Positions 26,091 to 34,021 of a stretch of DNA of 64,000 nt are shown here, piece after piece. Origin of the DNA: Halostreptopolyspora alba (GTDB lineage Bacteria; Actinomycetota; Actinomycetes; Streptosporangiales; Streptosporangiaceae); contig RJMB01000012.1 of NCBI GenBank assembly GCA_003725585.1, positions 1 to 64,000 of the forward strand. Reading direction: 5' to 3'. The position numbers were made by a program, and so were the translations under genes. Every line of letters begins with the position of its first letter. Position 1 is the first letter of the stretch. The notes under the pieces are model-generated. The model did not search any database. It was not told the DNA's origin and worked only from the letters and a program-made list of their open reading frames with translations.

Positions 26091-26159
26091 GAGGGGTGGT
26101 TCCGCGGCCGGAGCACGTCCGATGCTCGGACCACATCCCCGGAACCACGAGGAGTTCTC

Positions 26160-27155
26160 ATGGCGGTGACCACGTTCGCCACATCCCGTCCGAGCGGCGG
26201 ATCCGGTCGGTCCGCGGCGACGTCGCTGCGGGTGGACCGCAAGGTCACGGTCGCCGACGATGTCGTGGAGCTGACGCTCACCCGCCCCGACGGGGGCCGG
26301 CTGCCCGACTGGACCCCGGGCGCCCACGTCGACCTGGTGCTGGACGACGGGCTGACCCGCCAGTACTCGCTGTGCGGAGACCGCTGGGACCCCCGGACCT
26401 ACCGCGTGGCCGTCCTGCGCGAGGCCGACAGCCGTGGCGGCTCGTCCTTCGTGCACGACCGGCTGCGTGAGGGCGACCTGGTCGGGTTGGGAGGGCCGCG
26501 CAACAACTTCGCGCTGGCCCCGGCCACGGAGTACCACTTCGTCGCGGGCGGGATCGGGATCACCCCGCTGCTGCCCATGATCGCGCAGGCCGCCATGCTC
26601 GACGTGCCGTGGCGCCTGCTCTACGGGGGCCGTTCGCGGTCGTCGATGGCCTTCGCCGACCGGCTGGTCGCCGAGCACGGCGACCGTGTCACGATCCTGC
26701 CCGAGGACGAACACGGGCGCCCCGACCTGCCGAGCTGGCTTCCGGACCCCTCCCACGGCGCCAAGGTGTACAGCTGCGGACCCACCGGCCTGCTCACGGC
26801 GGTGCAGCGCGCCTGCGCCCACTGGCCCGCCGGCCGGGTGCGCACCGAACGTTTCGTGGCGGCGGCCGAGGAGCCGGGTACGGGCGGCCGCCGGTTCGAG
26901 GTGGAACTGCGTCGCTCGGGCACGACGCTCACGGTGGGACCGGACCAGTCGCTGCTCCAGGTGCTCGGTGAGGCCGGCGTCCACGTCCTGTCGTCCTGCC
27001 GGCAGGGGCTGTGCGGCACCTGTGAGACCCCGGTGCTCGGTGGTGTCCCCGACCACCGGGACTCGATCCTCGACGAGGGCGACCGCGCCGCCGGTGACTG
27101 CATGTTCGTCTGCGTCTCCCGGGCGCGCTCCGAACGCCTCGTTCTCGACCTGTGA
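26160..27155 (+). CDS. PDR-type reductase (FMN, NAD(P)H, 2Fe-2S)
   Basis: A 331-residue phthalate-dioxygenase-reductase-like electron transfer protein. The N-terminal flavin domain contains RQYSLCGDRWD. The nucleotide domain has VAGGIGITPLLPMI, then VYSCGPTGLL. The C-terminal plant-type ferredoxin domain has the cluster ligands CRQGLCGTC and a distal Cys in DCMFVCVS. It passes electrons from NADH via FMN and the iron-sulfur centre to an oxygenase, here the P450 starting 23 bases later. ATG 26160 follows GAGGAG. Confidence 0.92.
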   Translation: MAVTTFATSRPSGGSGRSAATSLRVDRKVTVADDVVELTLTRPDGGRLPDWTPGAHVDLVLDDGLTRQYSLCGDRWDPRTYRVAVLREADSRGGSSFVHDRLREGDLVGLGGPRNNFALAPATEYHFVAGGIGITPLLPMIAQAAMLDVPWRLLYGGRSRSSMAFADRLVAEHGDRVTILPEDEHGRPDLPSWLPDPSHGAKVYSCGPTGLLTAVQRACAHWPAGRVRTERFVAAAEEPGTGGRRFEVELRRSGTTLTVGPDQSLLQVLGEAGVHVLSSCRQGLCGTCETPVLGGVPDHRDSILDEGDRAAGDCMFVCVSRARSERLVLDL

Positions 27156-27177
27156 CACCCGACCCAAGGAGCACACG

Positions 27178-28383
27178 ATGTCCGCGACCGGCACGCCTCC
27201 CGCCACGGTCTCCCTGGACGCCGACCCCTTCGCACCGGAGATCCTGGAGAGCCCGCTGGCGTTCCAGGAACAGCTGCGCGAGGCCGGGGCCGTGGTGTAC
27301 CTACGACGCTACGGCGTCCACGCGCTGGGCCGGTACGAGCACGTCCACGCGGCGCTGACCGAGTGGCAGTCCCTGAGCTCCGCCGCCGGGGTGGGGCTGG
27401 CCAACTTCCGCCACGAGGAGCCGTGGCGCACGCCCAGCCTGCTGCTGGAGGCCGACCCGCCCCTGCACGACGCGCCCCGGGCCGTCCTGAGCGGGATCCT
27501 CGGGCCGCGCGCGATCCGCAGACTGCGCCACGCCTGGGCGCAGGACGCGCGGGAGCTGGTGGACCGGGTCGTGCGCGCCCCGGAGCTGGACGCCGTCACC
27601 GAGCTCGCCCAGGCGTTCCCGCTTCGGGTGTTCCCCGACGCGGTGGGGCTGGAGCGGGAGGGGCGGCATCACCTCCTGCCGTACGGGGACCACGCGTTCA
27701 ACGCGTTCGGGCCGCCGAACGAACTGGTGGCCAAGGGTGCCGAGCACATCGCGGAGCACGCGGCGTGGGTCGGCGACCAGTGCGCCCGCGAGCGGCTGGC
27801 CCCCGGCGGGTTCGGCGCCGCGATCTGGGAGGCGGCCGACCGCGGCGACATCACCGAGGAACAGGCACCCCTCATCGTCCGCTCCCTGCTCACCGCCGGG
27901 GTGGACACGACCGTCCACGCCCTGGGCGCGGTGCTCTACGCCTTCGCGACGCACCCCGACCAGTGGCGGCGGCTGCGCGAGGACCCCCGGCTCGCGCGGG
28001 TCGCCTTCGACGAGGCGGTGCGGTGGGAGTCGCCGGTGCAGACCTTCTTCCGCACGGCCACGGGGGACGTGGAGATCGGGGGGACCACCGTCCCCGACGG
28101 GGAGAAGGTCCTGATGTTTTTGGGCGCGGCCAACCGGGACCCGCGCCACTGGCGCGACCCCGACACCTTCGACCTCACGCGCGACCCCTCGGCGCACGTG
28201 GGATTCGGCATGGGAATCCACCAGTGCGTGGGCCAACACATCGCGCGTCTGGAGGCGGAGTCGCTGCTCACGGCACTGGCCGAACGTGTCGAGCGGATCG
28301 AGCTCGCCGGCACGCCACGCCGTCACCTCAACAACACCCTGCGCGCCTGGTCCTCACTGCCGGTGCGCGTCCACGCCACCTGA
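27178..28383 (+). CDS. cytochrome P450 (CYP199-like)
   Basis: A 401-residue soluble P450. The I-helix oxygen motif AGVDTT is at 240-245. The ExxR pair is Glu279/Arg282 (DEAVRWESPVQTFFRT) and the haem loop is GFGMGIHQCVGQ with ligand Cys350. The VQTFFRT segment after ExxR is like CYP199 enzymes, which oxidise para-substituted benzoates such as 4-methoxybenzoate. With its own PDR-type reductase and an AAHS importer it forms a self-contained aromatic-acid oxidation unit. Exact substrate is inferred, not shown. Confidence 0.92.
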   Translation: MSATGTPPATVSLDADPFAPEILESPLAFQEQLREAGAVVYLRRYGVHALGRYEHVHAALTEWQSLSSAAGVGLANFRHEEPWRTPSLLLEADPPLHDAPRAVLSGILGPRAIRRLRHAWAQDARELVDRVVRAPELDAVTELAQAFPLRVFPDAVGLEREGRHHLLPYGDHAFNAFGPPNELVAKGAEHIAEHAAWVGDQCARERLAPGGFGAAIWEAADRGDITEEQAPLIVRSLLTAGVDTTVHALGAVLYAFATHPDQWRRLREDPRLARVAFDEAVRWESPVQTFFRTATGDVEIGGTTVPDGEKVLMFLGAANRDPRHWRDPDTFDLTRDPSAHVGFGMGIHQCVGQHIARLEAESLLTALAERVERIELAGTPRRHLNNTLRAWSSLPVRVHAT

Positions 28384-28514
28384 GAACGATCGCCCCACCC
28401 CGGTGCGACAACGCGCTTCACTGGTGTTGGGGAGACACGCGTCGCCCAGGCGGGTGTCCCGGGCTCGGCCCCCTCGTTCCCGCTCCCAGCGGCGCCACCG
28501 CCGGAAGCGCGCCT

Positions 28515-28564
28515 GACGCCCGCCCGCCTCCTCCCGGCCATCCGAGAGGAGGCGGGCGGGCGTC
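28515..28564. terminator. perfect 19-bp stem, bidirectional terminator
   Basis: The arm 28515-28533 is fully complementary to 28546-28564, with a 12-base loop. The stem starts GACGCCCG and is nearly all GC. It lies between the convergent P450 and pterin dehydratase genes. Confidence 0.85.
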
Positions 28565-28577
28565 GCCCCCGGCGGCC

Positions 28578-28874
28578 CTACTCCGCCACGGCGAGCGCGG
28601 CGTTGACGCTGCTGGCCAGCCTCACGTCGTTCGCCGTGATGCCGCCGGAGTCGTGCGTGGTGGTGGTGACGGTGACCTGGTTGTAGTCGTGGACCCTGAT
28701 ATCGGGGTGGTGGTTCAGCCGGTTCGCGACATAGGCGACGACGTTGGCCACCTGCACCGCCCCACTGAACCCTTTGAGCTGCCAGGTACGGGTCAGGGTG
28801 TCGCCGTCGCGCGCCCACCCGGACAGCCCGGACAGCTCCCTCTCGACGGACTGCGCGTCCAGGACCTCGGGCAT
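28578..28874 (-). CDS. 4a-hydroxytetrahydrobiopterin dehydratase
   Basis: A 98-residue pterin-4a-carbinolamine dehydratase. The characteristic motif NRLNHHPDIRVHDYNQVTVTTTTHDSGGIT carries the catalytic histidines. ATG 28874 follows GGAGGAGG. The enzyme regenerates tetrahydropterin for phenylalanine hydroxylase, though stand-alone copies are widespread in bacteria. Upstream on the same strand lies a broken FAH gene, hinting at a former tyrosine/aromatic degradation cluster. Confidence 0.9.
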   Translation of the reverse strand: MPEVLDAQSVERELSGLSGWARDGDTLTRTWQLKGFSGAVQVANVVAYVANRLNHHPDIRVHDYNQVTVTTTTHDSGGITANDVRLASSVNAALAVAE

Positions 28875-28966
28875 GGTGTCCTCCTCCATCACATCGTGGT
28901 CGGGGAAAGTCAGCCCCACGGTCGCGATCGTAGGGCCGACTTCCCCAACCGCGACGCGATGAAAGG

Positions 28967-29480
28967 TTCAGCGGGAGGGACGACTCCGACGCCGCGCGCG
29001 GGGCGGAGCCGTGCCCGCGACCACGGTGTTGCTGACCGTGCCGATGCCCTCGGTGGTCAGCGTGACGACGCCCGTCGGGCGGGACCAGCCAGAGTCCGAG
29101 GGTGGCGGCGAAGTCCTCGCCCTTGGCCGGACCCAGCCCCACCCGCGTCTCGCTGCCCCTCGATGTGGTCGCGCGCCCCCCTCCCCCGGCGTGAGGTTCC
29201 GACCACCGCGGCGACCTCCAGCTCGAAGCCCGGTTTCCGACAGCCCGGCGGTACCGCGACGTCGTCGCGGGCACCCACCAGGGAGTGGGGGTTGGTGAAA
29301 TAGAGGGCCGGGGCCTCGTACCACTCGGGTGGCACGTCCGCCACCCCCTCGACGCCGCGCCGGACGCCCTCGACGTGCTCCTCGAACGCGACGAAGTCGC
29401 GGACGGTCGGTGGTGCCAACGGAGGCGGCAGCCGCAGTCCGTCGAGGAGAACAGCGCGCGTATTATCACTCTCCGTGTTT
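28967..29480 (-). pseudogene. fumarylacetoacetate hydrolase family pseudogene
   Basis: The N-terminal half (TVRDFVAFEEHV, then YEAPALYFTNPHSLVGARDDVAVPPGCRKPGFELEVAAVVG) is read in one frame from about 29470 down to 29200. The continuation GPAKGEDFAATLGLWLVPPDG is in a second frame, and the C-terminal TLTTEGIGTVSNTVVAG in a third. Several central residues, including metal ligands of the FAH fold, are missing. At least two indels have inactivated it. No start codon is clear. Confidence 0.8.
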
Positions 29481-29574
29481 ATGCAGGTGTGGGTGGGGGA
29501 TTAGAGGGTGAAGAGCGATAGGACCACGACTGCGGAGCCATACGCGCTCGTAACGCGGTTACGGGGGTGAGCCG

Positions 29575-30378
29575 ATGGCGGGAGAGTGCGTTCGGGTGGC
29601 AGTGGTCACCGTCGACGGCGCCAACGCGAACGTGGACCGGGACCTGGACGCGGGCAACCAGGTGTACCTGCCCGAGTGCGGCATGTGGATCCACGTGGTC
29701 GCCCGGACCACCGTGGACCGGCCGGACCTACTCATCCTGGACCAGACCGATTGCCTGGCCAACGGGCACGAGGTCAGCGATGAGGAGGACGAGCTCTTCG
29801 ACCTCGGCAGGGACCTGGGGGCGGACATCGTCGCCTACTACATCCAGGGCGACACGGCGGGGTTCCGCGGCTGCGCCGCCCACCCGCCGGGACGGCGCGG
29901 GTTCTGGGTCGGTGACACCGCCACCCAGTGGACGTTCGCGCACGAGCTGACCCACGTGGTCGGCGACAACAGGCACGTTGGCGACACGGACAACCTGATG
30001 TTCGGCAACACCGGGGGGATCACCAACCCACCGCCGGACCTGACCGACGACCAGTGCGCCCGGATCAGGCGCGACGAAGCGATGGGCGACTGTGTGCTGG
30101 CGGTTCAGGGGCGGCCCACGTTCCTGCGGGTGCACGACCGTGGTACGGGGTTCGGTCCGCCGGATGACCACATTGATGTCGAGGCGGTCGTGCAGTTGGA
30201 CAGCCGGCCGGGGGAGTCCTTCGGGTTCCGGATGCGCGAGGACGGGGAGCTTCCCGCCCGCCAGGGGATGCTCGACCTGCTGCGGAGCGCGTTCGAGCGC
30301 GAGACGCCGGTCCGACTGGACTACCGCCGTACCGGGCTCACCACCGGAGTCGTACTGCGGGTCGCCGACCTACCTTGA
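29575..30378 (+). CDS. metzincin-like zinc protease with C-terminal accessory domain
   Basis: A 267-residue protein. Residues 1-165 contain HELTHVVGDNRH: His123, Glu124, His127, Gly130 and His134 match the HExxHxxGxxH metzincin signature, and a Met-turn candidate follows at Met142 (DNLMFGN). Four or more cysteines upstream could form disulfides, but no signal peptide is visible. Residues 180-267 form a separate beta-rich domain (FLRVHDRGTGFGPPDDHIDVEAVVQLDSRPGESFGF). That domain is repeated as a stand-alone protein next door. I do not recognise the family beyond the protease signature. Confidence 0.7.
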   Translation: MAGECVRVAVVTVDGANANVDRDLDAGNQVYLPECGMWIHVVARTTVDRPDLLILDQTDCLANGHEVSDEEDELFDLGRDLGADIVAYYIQGDTAGFRGCAAHPPGRRGFWVGDTATQWTFAHELTHVVGDNRHVGDTDNLMFGNTGGITNPPPDLTDDQCARIRRDEAMGDCVLAVQGRPTFLRVHDRGTGFGPPDDHIDVEAVVQLDSRPGESFGFRMREDGELPARQGMLDLLRSAFERETPVRLDYRRTGLTTGVVLRVADLP

Positions 30379-30538
30379 GAGCACGGGGAGACCACGATGG
30401 CGCTTTTGCAGTCCACCGGAAAACTGACGTTCCTGCGGGTGCACGACCGTGGTACGGGGTTCGGTCCGCCGGATGACCACATTGATGTCGAGGCGGTCGT
30501 GCAGTTGGACAGCCGGCCGGGGGAGTCCTTCGGGTTCC
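30118..30538 (+). repeat. direct repeat: duplicated domain-coding segment
   Basis: Bases 30118-30229 and 30427-30538 are identical over 112 bases, and 30247-30284 and 30556-30593 are identical over 38 more, with a constant offset of 309. The repeat encodes the C-terminal domain of the protease and the body of the following small protein. Identity at the DNA level points to recent duplication or gene conversion. Confidence 0.95.
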
Positions 30539-30690
30539 AGATGCGGGACGACAGAGAGCTTCCCGCCCGCCAGGGGATGCTCGACCTGCTGCGCGACGCC
30601 TTCAACAACGGGTGGACCACCACCCTCGACTACCGGATCGACTCGGGCGACAACAACGGCGTCATCATCCGGGTGGCGTTGCGGAAGTAA
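30397..30690 (+). CDS. stand-alone copy of the protease accessory domain
   Basis: A 97-residue protein, ATG 30397, 18 bases after the protease stop with GGGGAG upstream. From residue 10 it matches the protease C-terminal domain almost exactly (TFLRVHDRGTGFGPPDDHIDVEAVV), then diverges at the C-terminus (NNGWTTTLDYRIDSGDNNGVIIRVALRK). It could be an inhibitor, a substrate-binding partner or an oligomerisation partner of the protease; none of these is shown. Confidence 0.75.
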   Translation: MALLQSTGKLTFLRVHDRGTGFGPPDDHIDVEAVVQLDSRPGESFGFQMRDDRELPARQGMLDLLRDAFNNGWTTTLDYRIDSGDNNGVIIRVALRK

Positions 30691-30719
30691 CAGGCGACTC
30701 GCGGCCGTGGAGGAGCACG

Positions 30720-31178
30720 ATGGCTGAGATGTCACAGGAGTTGCGCGCGGCCCTGGAAGCGGATGACGCCGGAGAGTTCGCGCAGCTTCTCCGGCGGCGC
30801 CGCCCCGAGGATGTCGAGGCACTACGGGAACTGCTGTCCACGGAGGACGACATCCCTCCCGACCACCGTACGAAGGCCATGTACGCCTTCGGCCAGTGGC
30901 GGGAGGAGTCCGTGGTGCCAGAGATCCGCCGGTTGCTTCCGGAGCTGGACGAACGAGGCCGTGTCGGGGCGCTGAGCGCTCTGGGACGCATCGGTACCCC
31001 GGACAGCGTGACGGCCCTCGGCGAGCACGTCGAGGACCCCTCACCCCAGGTACGCAAGGCCGCGGCGGTCGGGTTGGGCCGAATCGGCACCCCCGAAGCC
31101 CGACGCGTGCTGACGGACATGGCCCAAACCGAGAGCGAGCCCTGGCTTCGGGACGTGGCCACCCGCCGCGCGCCCTGA
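30720..31178 (+). CDS. HEAT-repeat protein
   Basis: A 152-residue alpha-helical protein with about three PBS-lyase-type HEAT repeats (VVPEIRRLLPELDERGRVGALSALGRIGTPDSVTALGEHVEDPSPQVRKAAAVGLGRIGTPEARRVL). It starts at ATG 30720 behind GGAGGAG, 29 bases after the duplicated-domain gene, so it is the third member of that operon. HEAT proteins are scaffolds; it may hold the protease pair together. Confidence 0.8.
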   Translation: MAEMSQELRAALEADDAGEFAQLLRRRRPEDVEALRELLSTEDDIPPDHRTKAMYAFGQWREESVVPEIRRLLPELDERGRVGALSALGRIGTPDSVTALGEHVEDPSPQVRKAAAVGLGRIGTPEARRVLTDMAQTESEPWLRDVATRRAP

Positions 31179-31286
31179 CCCGGCCGATCCGCGGACGTCC
31201 CCGACGAGGGGCACCCAGCCGTGGGTCGACCCCGGGGTGCGCTGTGGCGGCGGCGCACGTCCCCACGGCCGGCGCGTGAGGGAGAG

Positions 31287-31682
31287 TTACTCCGCGCGTC
31301 GGATCGTCAGCCCGCGACGCTCGAACCGCTCGTCCAGGTGACGCGGGTCGCCCTCCAGGAGCGTGTCCGGCAGGGAGAAGAACTCGTCTAGCACAGCGCG
31401 GGCGGTGTCGTCGTCGACGACGGTGCCGTCCAGCAGCACCTCCCCGCCGGCGCGGGTAACGGTGAAGGTGAAGAACGCGCAGCAGCTCCGTTCGCGTTCG
31501 GCCAGATCGCGCACCCAGTCCTCGACACCGTCGGCGTCGTGGAACCGGAACCGGATCCCCGAGTCGGTTCGCTCCCGCCCGGCCAGCGCCGTGGTGAACA
31601 GCCGCCGGTACTGCGTCGACCGTTCGGCGCCGGTGTCCGGTGCCCCGGTCATGTCGCAGACGATCTCGACGCTCTCAGCCAT
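31287..31682 (-). CDS. hypothetical protein divergent from MerR regulator
   Basis: A 131-residue soluble protein. The segment VRDLAERERSCCAFFTFTV with a vicinal Cys-Cys suggests metal or thiol chemistry. An N-terminal Cys (VEIVCDMTG) could be a further ligand. It is divergent from a cysteine-containing MerR regulator and shares its operator, so it is probably induced by the same metal or thiol-reactive signal. Similar CC-AFF proteins accompany MerR genes in other actinomycetes, but I know no function. Confidence 0.7.
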   Translation of the reverse strand: MAESVEIVCDMTGAPDTGAERSTQYRRLFTTALAGRERTDSGIRFRFHDADGVEDWVRDLAERERSCCAFFTFTVTRAGGEVLLDGTVVDDDTARAVLDEFFSLPDTLLEGDPRHLDERFERRGLTIRRAE

Positions 31683-31729
31683 CGCCAGTCACCTCCATGG
31701 CCACTTCCACCTGTTTCGACGCGACTCTA

Positions 31730-31753
31730 GACTCTGGACCCGAGTCCAGAGTC
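31730..31753. promoter_or_regulatory. MerR operator dyad
   Basis: GACTCTGGAC (31730-31739) and GTCCAGAGTC (31744-31753) form a perfect 10-base inverted repeat around CCGA. It lies in the divergent gap 11 bases before the merR start, like the dyads between overlong-spaced -35/-10 elements that MerR proteins twist. Confidence 0.85.
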
Positions 31754-31763
31754 AAGGAGAGGG

Positions 31764-32126
31764 ATGAAGATCGGAGAAGCCGCCCGGCGCGCGGGCGTCA
31801 GTATCGACACGGTCCGGTTCTACGAACGGCGGGGGGTGCTGCCGCCCGTGGCGCGGCGGCCATCCGGGTACCGTGTCCTCACTGACGCCCACGTGGAGCG
31901 GATCACACTCGCGCGCAAGCTCCAGGCACTGGGATTCAGCCTGGACGAGGTGGTCGACGCGCTGCGCGCGCACGACCGGGGCGGCGCCACCTGTGAGAGC
32001 GAGCGGTGGCGGCTGGAGACGGTCGTCGACCGCATCGACGCCAAGATCGCCGAGCTGCGGCGTACGCGCCACGACGCGCTGACCGCGCTGGAGGAGTGCC
32101 GGGCCGGGGAGTGCCGGTTGGTCTGA
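31764..32126 (+). CDS. MerR family regulator
   Basis: A 120-residue MerR protein. The helix-turn-helix (KIGEAARRAGVSIDTVRFYERRGVLPPVARRPSGYR) is followed by the dimerisation helix. The sensor region carries Cys in GGATCESERW and a C-terminal CRAGECRLV, a cysteine pattern of metal or thiol sensors such as MerR/ZntR. A perfect dyad precedes the gene. It likely controls itself and the divergent CC-containing protein. Confidence 0.9.
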   Translation: MKIGEAARRAGVSIDTVRFYERRGVLPPVARRPSGYRVLTDAHVERITLARKLQALGFSLDEVVDALRAHDRGGATCESERWRLETVVDRIDAKIAELRRTRHDALTALEECRAGECRLV

Positions 32127-32332
32127 CTCGTCGACGGTTCCCACCGAGCGCGGCGGGCCAGCCGTTGTCGAGAGGGCGGGCGTCGCGAGACCACGAGGTT
32201 CCGAGTCCCGCGCCCGCTCGGGAGCCGTTCGTGCTCTCGGGGACGAGACCGCTGCCACTGGTGGCCGCGGGAGCGCGGTCACCCGGAACAATTCCGTTGC
32301 CCCAATGCCGCGCCGGCCGCAATGATCACCCC

Positions 32333-33205
32333 ATGGAACACACCGTGAACGTCACGCCGAACACCCGACTGTGGGCGCGCACCGTCGGTGATCCCGACGC
32401 TTCCGCGCTCCTGCTCGTGATGGGGGCGAACGCGCCGGGCGTGATGTGGCCGGAGGAGCTGGTGACCCGGCTCGCCGAACATCACCACGTGATCAGCTAT
32501 GACCATCGGGACACCGGGCGCTCCACGCACGCCTTCGACACCGAACCGTACGCGATCCGCGATCTCGCCGGCGACGCGGTCGCCGTCCTGGACGCCCTGG
32601 ACGTCGACCGCGCCCACGTCGTCGGGATGTCGCTGGGCGGCGTCCTGACCCAGCTGCTGTGCCTGGACCACGCCGAGCGACTGCGCACCGCGACGATGAT
32701 GAACACCACGGCGCTCGGTTCCGGCCTCGCCTCCGAGAATGGAGCCTCGGGCGGAGCTGAACTCCCCGGCCCCTCCCCGGAGCTGCTCGCGCTGTGGGAG
32801 CACATCGCGGAGCCCCGTGACCGTGAGGCCGAGCTCGCCTGGCGGGTGGAGCACTGGCGGCTGCTCAACGGCTCAGTGTTGCCCTTCGACGCCGCCGCGT
32901 TCCGGCGGATGGAGGAGGGCGCGGTCGAGCACAGTGGGACGCACCGGAACGCGGGAGCCCACGGGCGCGCCTCGCAGGACGGTCTGGAACGCGGAGCGGA
33001 GCTGACCTCGGTCCGCACACCGACCCTGGTGATCGAGGCACCCGAGGACCCGGTCAACCCGCCTCCGCACAGTGCCCACCTGGCCCGGTCGATCCCTGGC
33101 GCGCGCCTGGTCACCATTCCCGGTATGGGCCATGCTCTGAACCCGGTGATCGTGCCGCGCCTGGCCGAGGAGATCCTCGGCCACACCACCGGCTCCGTGC
33201 CCTGA
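32333..33205 (+). CDS. alpha/beta hydrolase
   Basis: A 290-residue alpha/beta hydrolase. Landmarks are the oxyanion segment LLLVMGANAPGVMWPEEL, YDHRDTGRST, the nucleophile elbow GMSLGG (Ser near residue 101), the acid near IEAPEDPVNPP and the final His in GMGHALNP. The closest familiar branch is the RdmC/aclacinomycin methylesterase-like group of small-molecule esterases. It stands alone. ATG 32333 was chosen; upstream codons are not protein-like. Confidence 0.85.
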   Translation: MEHTVNVTPNTRLWARTVGDPDASALLLVMGANAPGVMWPEELVTRLAEHHHVISYDHRDTGRSTHAFDTEPYAIRDLAGDAVAVLDALDVDRAHVVGMSLGGVLTQLLCLDHAERLRTATMMNTTALGSGLASENGASGGAELPGPSPELLALWEHIAEPRDREAELAWRVEHWRLLNGSVLPFDAAAFRRMEEGAVEHSGTHRNAGAHGRASQDGLERGAELTSVRTPTLVIEAPEDPVNPPPHSAHLARSIPGARLVTIPGMGHALNPVIVPRLAEEILGHTTGSVP

Positions 33206-33232
33206 CGGCCACAAGGGCGCCGTCGTGTCCGG

Positions 33233-33928
33233 GTGGGGCCGAGAGCCGGCGGACCCCGCGACGTTAGGGACCCGGTCGTGTGGGGACGGGACTGTTCTCG
33301 TTCTGTTGGGCCGCCCGAAGAGTGGAGATTCAAATTTCGAGGTTCGTCGCGAAAAACCTGGGGGAGTGAAATTTCTGGGCAGTCGGACAACGGCCTCCTG
33401 AAAAAGCATATTGATGGTTTCTGGGAGGGGCATTCCATAGAGGAGGACACCTGGACCCTTGGTCCTGTTCGCCAGAGCGTCCCCGGTTTCTCGACATACC
33501 GGGTGGCCCCTGTCTCCGCGGGGAGCGCTTGGGTGTACGTCACGGTGGGAGCCTCCGCCGTGGGGGGATGCGAGTTCTTCCTCCTGTCGCCGTATGAATC
33601 GAGGGTTCACGCGGAGACGCTGGCTGTGGTGAGCCACTTCAACTCGGAAAGGAAGGGAGAGCTTGACGTGGGGTCGACCCTGAACATGGGCCGGCCGTGG
33701 ATGAGCGGTTCCCAGATGGATCATCTTCTGGTGAGCCTGCCCTATCCGTATGGCCCCGACCTGGAGAACGCTTACGTGGGGGGTCGTCGTGTCAGGTTTC
33801 TTTGGCTCCTTCCCGTGTACGGAAAGGAAGTGGACCTCATAAAGAATCATTCCCTGGAAGAATTCGAATCGAGGATGGACGAGTGTGAGCCCGACATCCT
33901 CTCTCTGGATCGGCCCGCCGTCTGCTGA
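33233..33928 (+). CDS. suppressor-of-fused (SUFU) domain protein
   Basis: The C-terminal 180 residues match bacterial SUFU-domain proteins: VYVTVGAS, EFFLLSPYESRVHAETLAVVSHFN, LDVGSTLNMGRPWMSGSQMDHLLVSLPYPYGPDLE, then FLWLLPVYGKEVDLIK. Many such proteins are immunity proteins of polymorphic toxin systems. The start is uncertain. GTG 33233 is the longest; the domain seems to begin near SDNGLLKKHIDGF (about 33380) where no standard start exists. Codon use is less GC-biased than in neighbours, and decayed restriction genes follow, suggesting acquired DNA. Confidence 0.75.
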   Translation: MGPRAGGPRDVRDPVVWGRDCSRSVGPPEEWRFKFRGSSRKTWGSEISGQSDNGLLKKHIDGFWEGHSIEEDTWTLGPVRQSVPGFSTYRVAPVSAGSAWVYVTVGASAVGGCEFFLLSPYESRVHAETLAVVSHFNSERKGELDVGSTLNMGRPWMSGSQMDHLLVSLPYPYGPDLENAYVGGRRVRFLWLLPVYGKEVDLIKNHSLEEFESRMDECEPDILSLDRPAVC

Positions 33929-34021
33929 GTCTCTCGGGATTCCTCTCGATTCGCGACGGTGGTTCGTTTCGATTGTTCTGGTTTGGCTTCCTCCTCTCCC
34001 GTCGGCGCGTACGGCGTTGTC

